A stretch of DNA of 11,092 nucleotides from Candidatus Kapaibacterium sp. GTDB taxonomy: Bacteria; Bacteroidota; Ignavibacteria; Palsa-1295. Position 1 is the first letter of the stretch. Every line of letters starts with the position of its first letter. The notes beneath the pieces are model-generated. The model worked only from the letters and a program-made list of their open reading frames with translations. It was not told the DNA's origin and did not search any database. The stretch spans positions 1 through 11,092 of the forward strand of contig JANWLI010000163.1 of NCBI GenBank assembly GCA_025450975.1, given 5' to 3'. Of this stretch, positions 1 to 7,262 are shown one piece after another. The translations under genes and the position numbers were made by a program.

Positions 1-1067
1 AAGAGCGAATCAGGATATGCATTGTCATTTCCCGAATACCAGAACTTCGGCGCATCCATTGAATCGTACGTCATCACAGGGATCGTGAATGTACCATCTC
101 CGTTGATCGCCGAAGTACGAAAGAACACAAAGGATGCTCCACTGACATTGGTTGAGTCCTCTGCCCCGCCAATATCGAGCCTGTTCGCATTCGTATCGAG
201 CACAAAAGATGCAGCGCCGTTATTGAGCCCGACAGAAAAATCGTAGCCGAGCGCATGGTAGGTCATGTTCCATTCCGTGATCCGGATCGCAAGCGCAAGT
301 CTCCCCTGCCAATACGGACCAAGCGGTGAGGCAACGACGCCTGTCAGCTGCCCTGCATTCTCCTTCGCATAACAATCATCACAGTTGGAGTACCCGGCAG
401 AGTTTATAAACGCTGCACGCGTCGCCCCGTTAATGTTCGCCGCATGCGACCAGAAGATGCCGGTATGCACAAGCCTCCCCGATCCGTCCTTAAAGAGGAG
501 CACGTCTCCAGGCAGCAATTCACTAACATCCGGATTTGGCAGTCCGAACACATAGTAGCCGCGGTTGGCAATGAAGGCCCAGTTGTTGAGATCTGCAAGG
601 CTCTGGCAGTTAAGCTCCGGCGCCTGCCGGCCAAACCCTGCCTGCTCGAATACGTATTGCACAAAACCGCTACAATCGAGGCCGACACGTGCTTCACAAT
701 GCTTGTTGCTATCCGGAAGACATTCGCACGATGCCCACGCTGTCGGCGCATCGACATGCTTGCCGCCCCAGACGTAGGGTATATGGGTCGACGGATCCGA
801 ACTGACCTTACTGACAGCGAACTCCACCAGATCACTGAGACTATCTTCAAACGAGGCCACACGGTGCTTCTTTGGATACGTTCTGCTGATGTTGAACGTC
901 CCGCTATCGAGCAGATGGCGGACCATCTCAGGATCAGGCTCCGGATCGAGCGCCGAAGCCGACGTCACATAATGACCTGGCGGATCGACCGATGTCGAAC
1001 TCTTACAACCTGCGATCAATACAAGTATAAGGAATACGGAAAGCGATACGAAAGATGAGTGTCTCAT
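1..1067 (-). CDS. NlpC/P60-type cysteine peptidase lipoprotein (3' end beyond window)
   Basis: A 355-codon open frame starts with ATG at 1067-1065 and runs off the left edge without a stop. The N-terminus is a lipoprotein signal: a hydrophobic stretch ending in LIAGC, with the lipidated Cys at residue 21. Residues about 97-225 carry the NlpC/P60 hallmarks: PYVWGG (97-102), LDCSGF with catalytic Cys132, LLPGDVLLF (184-192), HTGIF with His201, and INSAG with Asn222 as the likely third polar residue. This family cleaves cell-wall peptide bonds near D-glutamate, or related amide bonds; the substrate here cannot be read. About 27 residues between WGG and DCSG include three cysteines (114, 116, 124), and an NCDDC pair follows at 228-232. 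Residues about 255-355 look beta-rich and are unrecognised. The start is supported by the lipobox and a consensus promoter 20 nt upstream. It probably acts in the periplasm or at the outer membrane. Confidence 0.86.
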   Translation of the reverse strand, partial: MRHSSFVSLSVFLILVLIAGCKSSTSVDPPGHYVTSASALDPEPDPEMVRHLLDSGTFNISRTYPKKHRVASFEDSLSDLVEFAVSKVSSDPSTHIPYVWGGKHVDAPTAWASCECLPDSNKHCEARVGLDCSGFVQYVFEQAGFGRQAPELNCQSLADLNNWAFIANRGYYVFGLPNPDVSELLPGDVLLFKDGSGRLVHTGIFWSHAANINGATRAAFINSAGYSNCDDCYAKENAGQLTGVVASPLGPYWQGRLALAIRITEWNMTYHALGYDFSVGLNNGAASFVLDTNANRLDIGGAEDSTNVSGASFVFFRTSAINGDGTFTIPVMTYDSMDAPKFWYSGNDNAYPDSL

Positions 1068-1087
1068 AACTTATGTGCGGGGAGACA

Positions 1088-1118
1088 CAAAATTAAGCTT
1101 TTTTTCTGAATTTTCAAA
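1088..1118 (-). promoter_or_regulatory. Bacteroidota-type promoter of the NlpC/P60 lipoprotein gene
   Basis: Read on the minus strand, TTTG (plus 1118-1115) is followed after exactly 19 nt by TAATTTTG (plus 1095-1088). This matches the -33 TTTG and -7 TAnnTTTG elements known for the primary sigma factor of Bacteroidota. Transcription would start near 1082, leaving a leader of about 15 nt before the ATG at 1067. The consensus match is direct; promoter activity is inferred. Confidence 0.6.
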
Positions 1119-1239
1119 ATGCCCGAACCAACGGGTCCGGCAACCTCTTACGTAGCATCTATATATTACATTAATCCCACTAAAGTATAAGCTATAGATT
1201 ATGCACCTCCCCCCGATTTTTTTTGTAGTATATTAAAAT

Positions 1240-3420
1240 ATGGATGACAGGCACCTGCTTATAGCGCTGGAGAAGTACTTCGGCTACACGACGTTCCGCC
1301 CCCTGCAGCGCGAGATCATCAAAGACGCGCTTGCCGGCAAGGATACGTTCGTACTCATGCCCACAGGTGGCGGAAAATCGCTCTGCTTCCAGCTGCCATC
1401 GCTTGTCTCCGAAGGGGTTACGGTCGTCATCAGCCCGTTGATCGCGCTGATGAAAGACCAGGTCGATGCAATGACGTCGTCCGGTATTCAGGCAACCTTT
1501 ATCAATAGCTCGCTCTCTCAGGATCAGATCAGCGAACGCCTCAAAGACGCACGAGAAGGAAGATACAAACTGCTTTACTGCGCGCCCGAACGTCTTGCCT
1601 CGACGCGATTTCTTTCCACGCTCTCGTCGCTCGATATCACGCTCTTTGCCATCGACGAAGCGCATTGTATCAGCCAGTGGGGACACGACTTCCGCGAAGA
1701 CTACCGCAAACTCCAGATCCTGCGTAACTCCTTTCCCGGCGTTCCGCTCATGGCCCTCACGGCAACGGCAACGCCGAAAGTCGCCGAGGATATTCTTGTA
1801 CAGCTTCGCATTCCGCAAGCAAAGAAATATCAGGCAAGCTTTGACCGTCCGAATCTCACATACCTTGTCCGCCGCAAGAGCGATGCCTTCGAGGACTTGC
1901 TCGACTTCCTGCGCCCACGCAAAGGCGAATCGGGCATCGTCTACTGCCTAAGCCGCAAATCGACAGAAGCAGTGGCGGAGAAACTTCGCGCACGGGGTTT
2001 CAAAGCTGTTGCGTATCATGCCGGACTCGACAATGCAGTACGCGCCAAGCATCAGGAGCTATTCATTCGCGAAGAGGTCGACATCGTCTGCGCAACGATC
2101 GCCTTCGGTATGGGTATCGATAAGTCGAACGTGCGGTTTGTCGTCCATTACGATCTGCCGAAAAATCTCGAAGGCTACTACCAGGAAACCGGCCGCGCAG
2201 GCCGTGACGGGCTTCCTTCTGACTGCCTCCTGCTCTACGCACCGAGCGATAAGGTGCGCATGCAGCGCCTGATCGAACTCTCCGAAGACGATATACGCGT
2301 CGAACAAAATAAAGACGATCTCGAACTTGTCTGCCGTTTCGCCGAAGCGCGTACATGCCGCAAGAAGATGGTCCTCGAGTATTTCGGCGAAGCGTATTCG
2401 CTGCCTAATTGTGGCAAGTGCGATATCTGCCTTGGCACCTCGCCGAAAGAAGAGTTAATAGATGTAACCGTTGCGGCACAGAAATTTCTTTCGACGATCA
2501 TCCGAACCTCGCAGAAATTCGGCGCGAAGTATATCGTCAGTATTCTCCGCGGCAAAGAAGATGAGCGCGTGCTGCATAATCGCCATCATCAGCTATCAAC
2601 GTTCGGCATTGGCAAAGACATAAAAGAGAAAGACTGGACACATCTCGCCGCCGAACTCGAACGTGAGGGCTACATCCTGCGCGACCGCAACGATTTCAAC
2701 AGCCTCAAGCTTACACGCAAAGGCAACGAGGCACTCGTCGGAAGGCAAAATATTCTGCTCGCCACAGCTCCGAAGACCAGAAAGAGCGAGAGTGAAGAAG
2801 AAGTCCACAGCGCAATTCAGGATCTCCCGGCCCGCAATGCCGAGCTCTTCGAGCGACTCCGCATCCTGCGCAAACTGATCGCCGACGAGCGCGAGCTGCC
2901 GCCGTACGTCATCTTCCATGATAGCGTGCTCAAGCAGATGGCAGCACTGCTGCCGCTAACTTCAACTGCGTTACTGCAGCTCTCAGGCGTCGGTGAGAAG
3001 AAGGCAGAAGACCTTGGACCACGATTCACTGGCGCAATACGAGAGTTCGTCAATGATCACCCCGACATCACGCCCGTCGGCATTACGCGCAGTACGCCAG
3101 CACCGACGAAGAGCACGTCCGATACTGCACTTGCTTCTGTGAAGCTGTTTCAGAGAGGTGTATCGCTCTACGAGATCGCTAAAGAGCGCGGCTTAACGCA
3201 AACGACTGTTGCAAACCACCTCGAAGAAGGAATTAAGAATGGTGAGATCACCGACATTGCACGGCTCGTCCCACCGCATCTGATCGATCGCATCCGCAAT
3301 GCATTCGCTGCGACAGGATCGGTCTTCCTCAAGCCTGTGCTCAATCACCTCAACGATGTGACGATCACCTACGATCACCTCAAGTTCGTCCGCGCCTACG
3401 ACGATCGGACGAGCAACTAA
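1240..3420 (+). CDS. recQ: ATP-dependent DNA helicase RecQ
   Basis: This is a complete 726-residue RecQ, a 3'-5' superfamily 2 helicase acting in recombination and replication-fork repair. Motifs appear in order: Walker A PTGGGKS (41-47), SPLIALMKDQV (65-75), DEAH with the RecQ aromatic loop CISQWGHDF (139-151), ALTATATP (172-179), IVYCLSRK (233-240), AYHAG (258-262), and motif VI QETGRAGRDG (315-324) with the arginine finger. Zinc-binding cysteines at 373, 391, 394 and 397 follow (C365 also nearby), then a winged-helix RQC region (about 400-510). An HRDC domain spans about 532-605, including LSGVGEKKAEDLG. The last ~95 residues form a helix-turn-helix-like domain with SLYEIAKERGLTQTTVANHL, as in longer Bacteroidota RecQ proteins; E. 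coli RecQ is about 610 residues. No Shine-Dalgarno is seen; the leader is T/A rich. All catalytic motifs are intact. The stop directly abuts the stop of the opposing gene. Confidence 0.98.
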   Translation: MDDRHLLIALEKYFGYTTFRPLQREIIKDALAGKDTFVLMPTGGGKSLCFQLPSLVSEGVTVVISPLIALMKDQVDAMTSSGIQATFINSSLSQDQISERLKDAREGRYKLLYCAPERLASTRFLSTLSSLDITLFAIDEAHCISQWGHDFREDYRKLQILRNSFPGVPLMALTATATPKVAEDILVQLRIPQAKKYQASFDRPNLTYLVRRKSDAFEDLLDFLRPRKGESGIVYCLSRKSTEAVAEKLRARGFKAVAYHAGLDNAVRAKHQELFIREEVDIVCATIAFGMGIDKSNVRFVVHYDLPKNLEGYYQETGRAGRDGLPSDCLLLYAPSDKVRMQRLIELSEDDIRVEQNKDDLELVCRFAEARTCRKKMVLEYFGEAYSLPNCGKCDICLGTSPKEELIDVTVAAQKFLSTIIRTSQKFGAKYIVSILRGKEDERVLHNRHHQLSTFGIGKDIKEKDWTHLAAELEREGYILRDRNDFNSLKLTRKGNEALVGRQNILLATAPKTRKSESEEEVHSAIQDLPARNAELFERLRILRKLIADERELPPYVIFHDSVLKQMAALLPLTSTALLQLSGVGEKKAEDLGPRFTGAIREFVNDHPDITPVGITRSTPAPTKSTSDTALASVKLFQRGVSLYEIAKERGLTQTTVANHLEEGIKNGEITDIARLVPPHLIDRIRNAFAATGSVFLKPVLNHLNDVTITYDHLKFVRAYDDRTSN

Positions 3421-4563
3421 CTATTCGACGATCAGTCGTTTAGTCACCTTGTGACCGTCAGCCTCCAACAAAAGCAGGTACACTCCACCTGGTAGACCGG
3501 TAGCATCAAATGTCGCCTGATTCATGCCCGCAGGCCGATGCTCGGTGTTCATCACAGTTCGGACCGTGTTGCCGAGAATGTCAAGAATCGATAAGCTCAC
3601 ACGTGCATCCCGAGCAAGCCCAAAGCGGATCGTGCTATGACTGACGATCGGATGTGGAGTAACTTCTTCAATCGAGAAGAGATCGTCCCTGGTGTCCGAG
3701 ACCGAAAGACTGCCGACAGAAAATTGCCATGATGGAGAGTATGCACTAGTATTGCCCCCATTATTTGCCAACACGCGCCAGTGGTACGACTTCATATCTT
3801 GAAAACCGCTCAGGCGGATACTCGTATCCACCTGGCTGGTCGTCGTGTCCCTATGGATATCCGTAAAACCGGCATCCCTGGCCACCTGCAGCCTGTACAT
3901 CATTGCATCGGCAACCGGATGCCACCGAAATGTAATAAGCTTTGTCGTCGATATGAAGTTAGAATCCTGTACAGGGATAGCAAGCTCAGGGACCGCCGTC
4001 TGCGCATCGTTCATACCGGTTTTTGTGATGAACATCGTTATTTTATCGTCCGGATGATCCGAACCATCGGTAGGTACTTCAGAAATGTTAACTGCTACAT
4101 CAAGTCCGGAAAGGGCTTGCCCATATACCGTGTACTGTCTGTCGAGGAATGAATCGTCGGCTACACAAATGAAGAACTGCGACGTAGCACTGTTCGGATC
4201 GTTCGTTCGCGCTGCAGAGAGAATCCCGGGTTGATGGGAAACAGCGTTAAACTCTGCCATGAGCTTTGTCCCCGATCCACCGGTCCCCCAGGTACTCTTT
4301 GGTTTATCTTTCGAATTCGGGTCGCCACCCTGGATCATGAACTCGGGGATCACGCGATGGAATGCAATGGAATCGTAGAACTTGACCGAGACAAGACTAT
4401 CCCAATTCCGCGCATGGTTTGGCGCGATAGCCGGAAACATCTCGACCGTGATCTTCCCCATCGACGTATCACCGCGACGAACGTCGATCTCATATTGCGG
4501 TTTTTGCGCCTGGGCACTATACGCACCGATAACGACAAGCAGAACACAGATAGATAACTTCAT
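3421..4563 (-). CDS. Exported cyclophilin-type peptidyl-prolyl isomerase with T9SS tail
   Basis: The product is 380 residues long. I chose the ATG at 4563 because it begins a clean signal peptide (MKLSICVLLVVIGAYSAQA, cleavage near 19-20) and has AAGGA 10-14 nt upstream. The frame stays open upstream to 4671, but that would bury the signal peptide. Residues 22-183 are a cyclophilin domain, which isomerises Xaa-Pro bonds: FHRVIPEFMIQGGDP (68-82, with catalytic-type Arg70), ILSAAR (114-119), SATSQFFI (125-132) and FLDRQYTVYGQ (139-149). The CypA Trp121 position is Phe139, a typical bacterial-like change. Residues about 190-284 resemble a fibronectin type III module (LITFRWHP, MYRLQVARD, YHWRVLANN). 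Residues about 297-380 match a T9SS type A sorting domain (TPHPIVSHSTIRFGL, SILDILGNTV, LPGGVYLLLLE, KRLIVE). It should therefore cross the outer membrane and be released or anchored at the surface. It lies downstream of the TIR gene on the same strand, 146 nt away. Confidence 0.92.
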   Translation of the reverse strand: MKLSICVLLVVIGAYSAQAQKPQYEIDVRRGDTSMGKITVEMFPAIAPNHARNWDSLVSVKFYDSIAFHRVIPEFMIQGGDPNSKDKPKSTWGTGGSGTKLMAEFNAVSHQPGILSAARTNDPNSATSQFFICVADDSFLDRQYTVYGQALSGLDVAVNISEVPTDGSDHPDDKITMFITKTGMNDAQTAVPELAIPVQDSNFISTTKLITFRWHPVADAMMYRLQVARDAGFTDIHRDTTTSQVDTSIRLSGFQDMKSYHWRVLANNGGNTSAYSPSWQFSVGSLSVSDTRDDLFSIEEVTPHPIVSHSTIRFGLARDARVSLSILDILGNTVRTVMNTEHRPAGMNQATFDATGLPGGVYLLLLEADGHKVTKRLIVE

Positions 4564-4656
4564 GAGGGCTTCTTCCTTAAGAGTACGAAAATAAGGTATT
4601 CCGGACAAAATATTACCGAAACTCATTTGTCGTTTTTTTTGCGCACCCGGAGCCCA

Positions 4657-4668
4657 CAGCCGAAGCTG
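4657..4668 (-). other. Short CAGC-UUCG-GCUG hairpin between TIR and cyclophilin genes
   Basis: On the minus strand this reads CAGC, a TTCG loop, then GCTG, a stem closed by the stable C(UUCG)G tetraloop. A G-U pair can add one step. It lies about 42 nt after the TIR stop and is followed on that strand by a run of eight A, not T, so it is not a standard intrinsic terminator. It could be a 3' processing or stability element. The rest of the spacer (4564-4709) shows no clear promoter; TAATATTTTG at 4605-4614 (minus) misses the TAnnTTTG consensus. Confidence 0.3.
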
Positions 4669-4709
4669 CACGGAAATATCAGTTGCCGCCGAATCAGTCT
4701 AATGGAGAA

Positions 4710-6446
4710 TTAGGTGTGATGCTCTTGCTCGCTCTTCGCTTCGAGCTCTTTCATCAACGCTTCGAATTCGGGCATATTGCGCACAGAGTTTAAGTCGGGA
4801 TCGCGCCGGACGCCTTCAACATTCCGGTATCCTTGTTCAACACAGCGCCGTAAAATGGTTAACCCTTGCTCGCGATCGCCTTCGATCAGAAATAAGCAGG
4901 CAAGATTGTAGAGCGTGATCGAATCGTCAACCTCTGTCAGCTTCTGCGCCTCCGCCAGAGCACGTTCATGTTCGCCTGCCCATGAAAGAATATTCGCATA
5001 GTTCGCACGGGCGTTGATATCGTCAGGTGTAAACCGTAAATGGCGCTCATAGGATGGTAATGCAGCAAGAGCAGCGACTTTCATGCGTTCGCGATCGCCA
5101 AGTTCGTTGATCGCGACCAGATAGTTGAACTGGTCGCTGCGGTCATTCTCATTCAACCGGACGCTCTCACTCCAGGCCCAGACCGCTTCTTCCTTCATCC
5201 CAAGCTCCTGATAGACCCAACCCATTGCCTGATATGCTGCCTCGTAGTTGGGGTCGATCACGATCGATTGCTTAGCAAGACGTAACGCTTCCTGAAGGTC
5301 GCCACTTCGCAAGGCAAGCGAACTCCGCATAAATAAAACGCGTGGCTCGTCCCCAAGCAGCTCTTGCATGTGCCTGATATGTTCCTCAGCAATAGCAAGC
5401 CATTTCTTGTCACGCGCATAGAACCGGTGATAGTTCAGCGTCACGTTCGTAATATCGACGTGCGCATTCGTAAAATTCGGGTCGAGCCGTAACGCTTCGG
5501 TATACAGCTCGATGGCCCGCTCATAGGAGCCAAGCGTATGCTTATCGTGGTACATGCACCCCTGCAAATACAGCTTATATGCTTCAGGGTTTTCCGTGTC
5601 TTTCTTCTCGATCTTCTTTTCTTCTTCCGGCGTCAGCTGCAACCGCAGCGCTTCTGTGACTTTCTTTGCAACCGATTCCTGCAGATCGAATATATCATCG
5701 AACGTACCATCATACTTCTCGCTCCAGATATGCTCGTGTGTCTGCGTATCGGTGAGTTGAACGGTAATACGTATCTTCTCGCCGGCCTTGCGCACACTGC
5801 CCTCGACGAGATAGCGAACGTTGAGGTCGCGCGCGATCTCCGTCGCCTTCGGCCGTACCTTCTTATAGTAGATGACTTCGCTGCGTCCCGGCACCTTCAG
5901 TTCGCTCAGTCCGCCAAGTGTGTTGATGAGTTCGTCCATCATGCCATCGGCAAACCACTCATTGTCTTTCTGCGGAGAAAGATCGTCGAACGGAAGCACT
6001 GCCAGGCGTAACCGCTCTTCGGGCTTGGTATTCGCAGCTGCCGGTTTTTCTGCTTGCTGCGTGGTGCGAGCGTCCGAACGTTTCAGTGCACGCAGGATGG
6101 CATCTGCGTCGCTGATGGGCACACGTTGCACCCCTGAAAGATGATAGAGGAAGTCACCGGAAAGTTTTACCGTCTCGAGTTCGATAGGAATGATATGCTT
6201 ATCAAGTTCGGCTGCAAGTGCAAGCTCTTTAGCAACATTACGCGATGCAAGTGCGCCGCTGGAAAGGAGGAACAGTACACTACGCGCATCGGTAAGCGCG
6301 TTCGCAATCTCCGCCGACCAGTTCGTCGAAGCCTCGATGCCATGTTTATCTATCCAGACCTCATACCCTTCAGCACGTAAGCGCTCGACAAGGTTAAGCG
6401 CATGCGCACGGTCATGCGAAGAATATGATATGAAAATATCGGGCAT
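4710..6446 (-). CDS. TIR - TolB-like - TPR repeat signalling protein
   Basis: This is a 578-residue, apparently cytoplasmic three-part protein with no signal peptide. Residues 1-122 are a TIR_2-type domain: IFISYSSHDR (4-13), GYEVWIDKHGIEASTNW (27-43), SAEIANAL (44-51) and VLFLLSSGALAS (57-68). Glu46 sits where TIR NADases carry their catalytic glutamate, so NAD cleavage is plausible but unproven. A linker (123-145) is followed by a TolB/FlgO N-terminal-like domain (about 146-275): LAVLPFDDLSP, WFADGMMDELINTL, YLVEGSVRKAG, ITVQLTDTQTHEHIWSEKYDG. This domain is common in bacterial adenylate cyclase-type and TPR signalling proteins. Residues about 286-575 are TPR repeats, including AIELYTEALRLDPN (311-324), and end in the 'TPR end-of-group' signature: LYNLACLFLIEGDREQGL (512-529), then RRDPDLNSVRNMPEFEALM (547-565). 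TPRs imply a protein partner or self-assembly. Similar fusions are recurrent in Bacteroidota and their role is unknown to me; both defence and stress signalling are possible. Confidence 0.93.
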   Translation of the reverse strand: MPDIFISYSSHDRAHALNLVERLRAEGYEVWIDKHGIEASTNWSAEIANALTDARSVLFLLSSGALASRNVAKELALAAELDKHIIPIELETVKLSGDFLYHLSGVQRVPISDADAILRALKRSDARTTQQAEKPAAANTKPEERLRLAVLPFDDLSPQKDNEWFADGMMDELINTLGGLSELKVPGRSEVIYYKKVRPKATEIARDLNVRYLVEGSVRKAGEKIRITVQLTDTQTHEHIWSEKYDGTFDDIFDLQESVAKKVTEALRLQLTPEEEKKIEKKDTENPEAYKLYLQGCMYHDKHTLGSYERAIELYTEALRLDPNFTNAHVDITNVTLNYHRFYARDKKWLAIAEEHIRHMQELLGDEPRVLFMRSSLALRSGDLQEALRLAKQSIVIDPNYEAAYQAMGWVYQELGMKEEAVWAWSESVRLNENDRSDQFNYLVAINELGDRERMKVAALAALPSYERHLRFTPDDINARANYANILSWAGEHERALAEAQKLTEVDDSITLYNLACLFLIEGDREQGLTILRRCVEQGYRNVEGVRRDPDLNSVRNMPEFEALMKELEAKSEQEHHT

Positions 6447-6687
6447 AATAATGCAGATCTATACGATCACGAAAAATCAGGACCTCCAAGCATTGTGGAG
6501 GATCGTCGCAAGGTTGTGTGGCTAAGGGCGAAGGTCTCAGGCACGCAGAATCAGCGTGCACGTGAACTATGCAAAAATACTCCGATTTAGGGCCGGGTAT
6601 AGCGATACCGCTCATTAAGTAAAGTTAATGAATTCTTGTCTGTGGCAGGGCGTTGCTGACGAACAACGAGTTTTCAACCTTACAAAT
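6447..6687. promoter_or_regulatory. Divergent spacer between TIR and Hcp-like genes, with three small inverted repeats
   Basis: This 241-nt region must hold both outward promoters. Three perfect inverted repeats are visible: CCTCCA/TGGAGG (6483-6488 and 6496-6501, 7-nt loop), GCACGC/GCGTGC (6541-6546 and 6554-6559, 7-nt loop) and GGTAT/ATACC (6596-6600 and 6605-6609, 4-nt loop). On the minus strand TATTTTTG (plus 6579-6572) matches the Bacteroidota -7 element TAnnTTTG and points towards the TIR gene, but there is no TTTG at the -33 position. No consensus promoter is seen for the rightward gene. Confidence 0.35.
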
Positions 6688-7248
6688 ATGAAGCAGTCCA
6701 CCATTACCCGCCTGAGCCTTATTATCGCACTCCTGGCCACCATGAGCATCGAGTCGTTCGCGGCCTTGAATGCCTACCTCAAACTCAAGCGTGCCAAGGA
6801 TGGCAAAACCTATACGGCGAAAGTCGATGCAACCGGGAAGTTCTCGTTTGACAATGTCGAACCCGGCAAGTACGATCTTATCATCGGCCTCGAAGGAACG
6901 CCCAGCGAAGAAGACAGGACCATCCGGTCGATCGAGATCAGCAGCTTTTCCTGGGGAGAAGCGAGCGCCACCGGCAGCCGTACGAAATCGCGGTCGAATA
7001 TCCAGAATAACAGAACGGCAACTGTCGACGCGCAAGGACCAACGGTTAACGGCAAGTCTGTAGCAACCGGCGATCTCAATGGCGATGGTATTGCCGACAC
7101 GATCACAACGCCGGTAACCTACTCGCCAAAAAATATTTATTCCGGCCTCATCGATGTCGTCTTCCACGAGCTCACCGTCACGAAAAAGATGGAAACCATC
7201 GAAGGAAAAGTAAAGACAACCTGGAATCTCAAAGAAAACGTGAAATAA
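6688..7248 (+). CDS. Small exported Hcp-like protein with calcium-loop motif
   Basis: The frame is open from 6628, but I chose the ATG at 6688 because it begins a typical Sec signal peptide (about 1-25, ending in ESFA before ALNAY), giving 186 residues. The mature part begins AYLKLKRAKDGK (29-40). Then come DATGKFSFDNVEPGKYDLIIG (47-67), a pattern seen in transthyretin/carboxypeptidase-regulatory-like beta domains, and SIEISSFSWGEAS (81-93). HELTVTKK (160-167) lies near the C-terminus. The AYLKL start, the SFSWG strand and the xHxLTxTKK strand are features of the Hcp/TssD tube-protein family, which normally has no signal peptide. An insert holds DLNGDGIAD (129-137), fitting the DxNxDGxxD calcium-binding loop. 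Hcp kinship is a judgement from motifs only; a stand-alone transthyretin-like exported protein is the alternative. It is probably cotranscribed with the AlkD gene 14 nt downstream. Confidence 0.72.
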   Translation: MKQSTITRLSLIIALLATMSIESFAALNAYLKLKRAKDGKTYTAKVDATGKFSFDNVEPGKYDLIIGLEGTPSEEDRTIRSIEISSFSWGEASATGSRTKSRSNIQNNRTATVDAQGPTVNGKSVATGDLNGDGIADTITTPVTYSPKNIYSGLIDVVFHELTVTKKMETIEGKVKTTWNLKENVK

Positions 7249-7262
7249 CGCTACGCATCCCC

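Noticed and set aside
404..862. 152-codon minus-strand open frame
   Set aside because: It is in a different frame from the NlpC/P60 gene on the same strand and is Arg/Ser-rich, a shadow.
444..1058. 204-codon plus-strand open frame
   Set aside because: It lies antisense to the lipoprotein gene, has an Arg-rich composition with no recognisable motif, and the opposite strand shows an unmistakable NlpC/P60 domain.
1122..1135. CCCG/CGGG inverted repeat in the lipoprotein-recQ spacer
   Set aside because: Four pairs with a six-base loop is too short to call a hairpin or operator.
1192..1818. 208-codon minus-strand open frame opposite the start of recQ
   Set aside because: It mirrors conserved helicase codons; no signal peptide, domain or start context supports it.
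4564..4671. In-frame N-terminal extension of the cyclophilin to an ATG at 4671
   Set aside because: It would place 36 non-conserved residues ahead of a good signal peptide that begins at 4563.
5538..6011. 157-codon plus-strand frame inside the TIR gene
   Set aside because: It is antisense to the TolB-like domain; hydrophobic runs come from complementing Glu/Lys codons.
6628..6687. Upstream start of the Hcp-like gene at 6628
   Set aside because: The signal peptide begins cleanly at 6688, so the extra 20 residues would block export.
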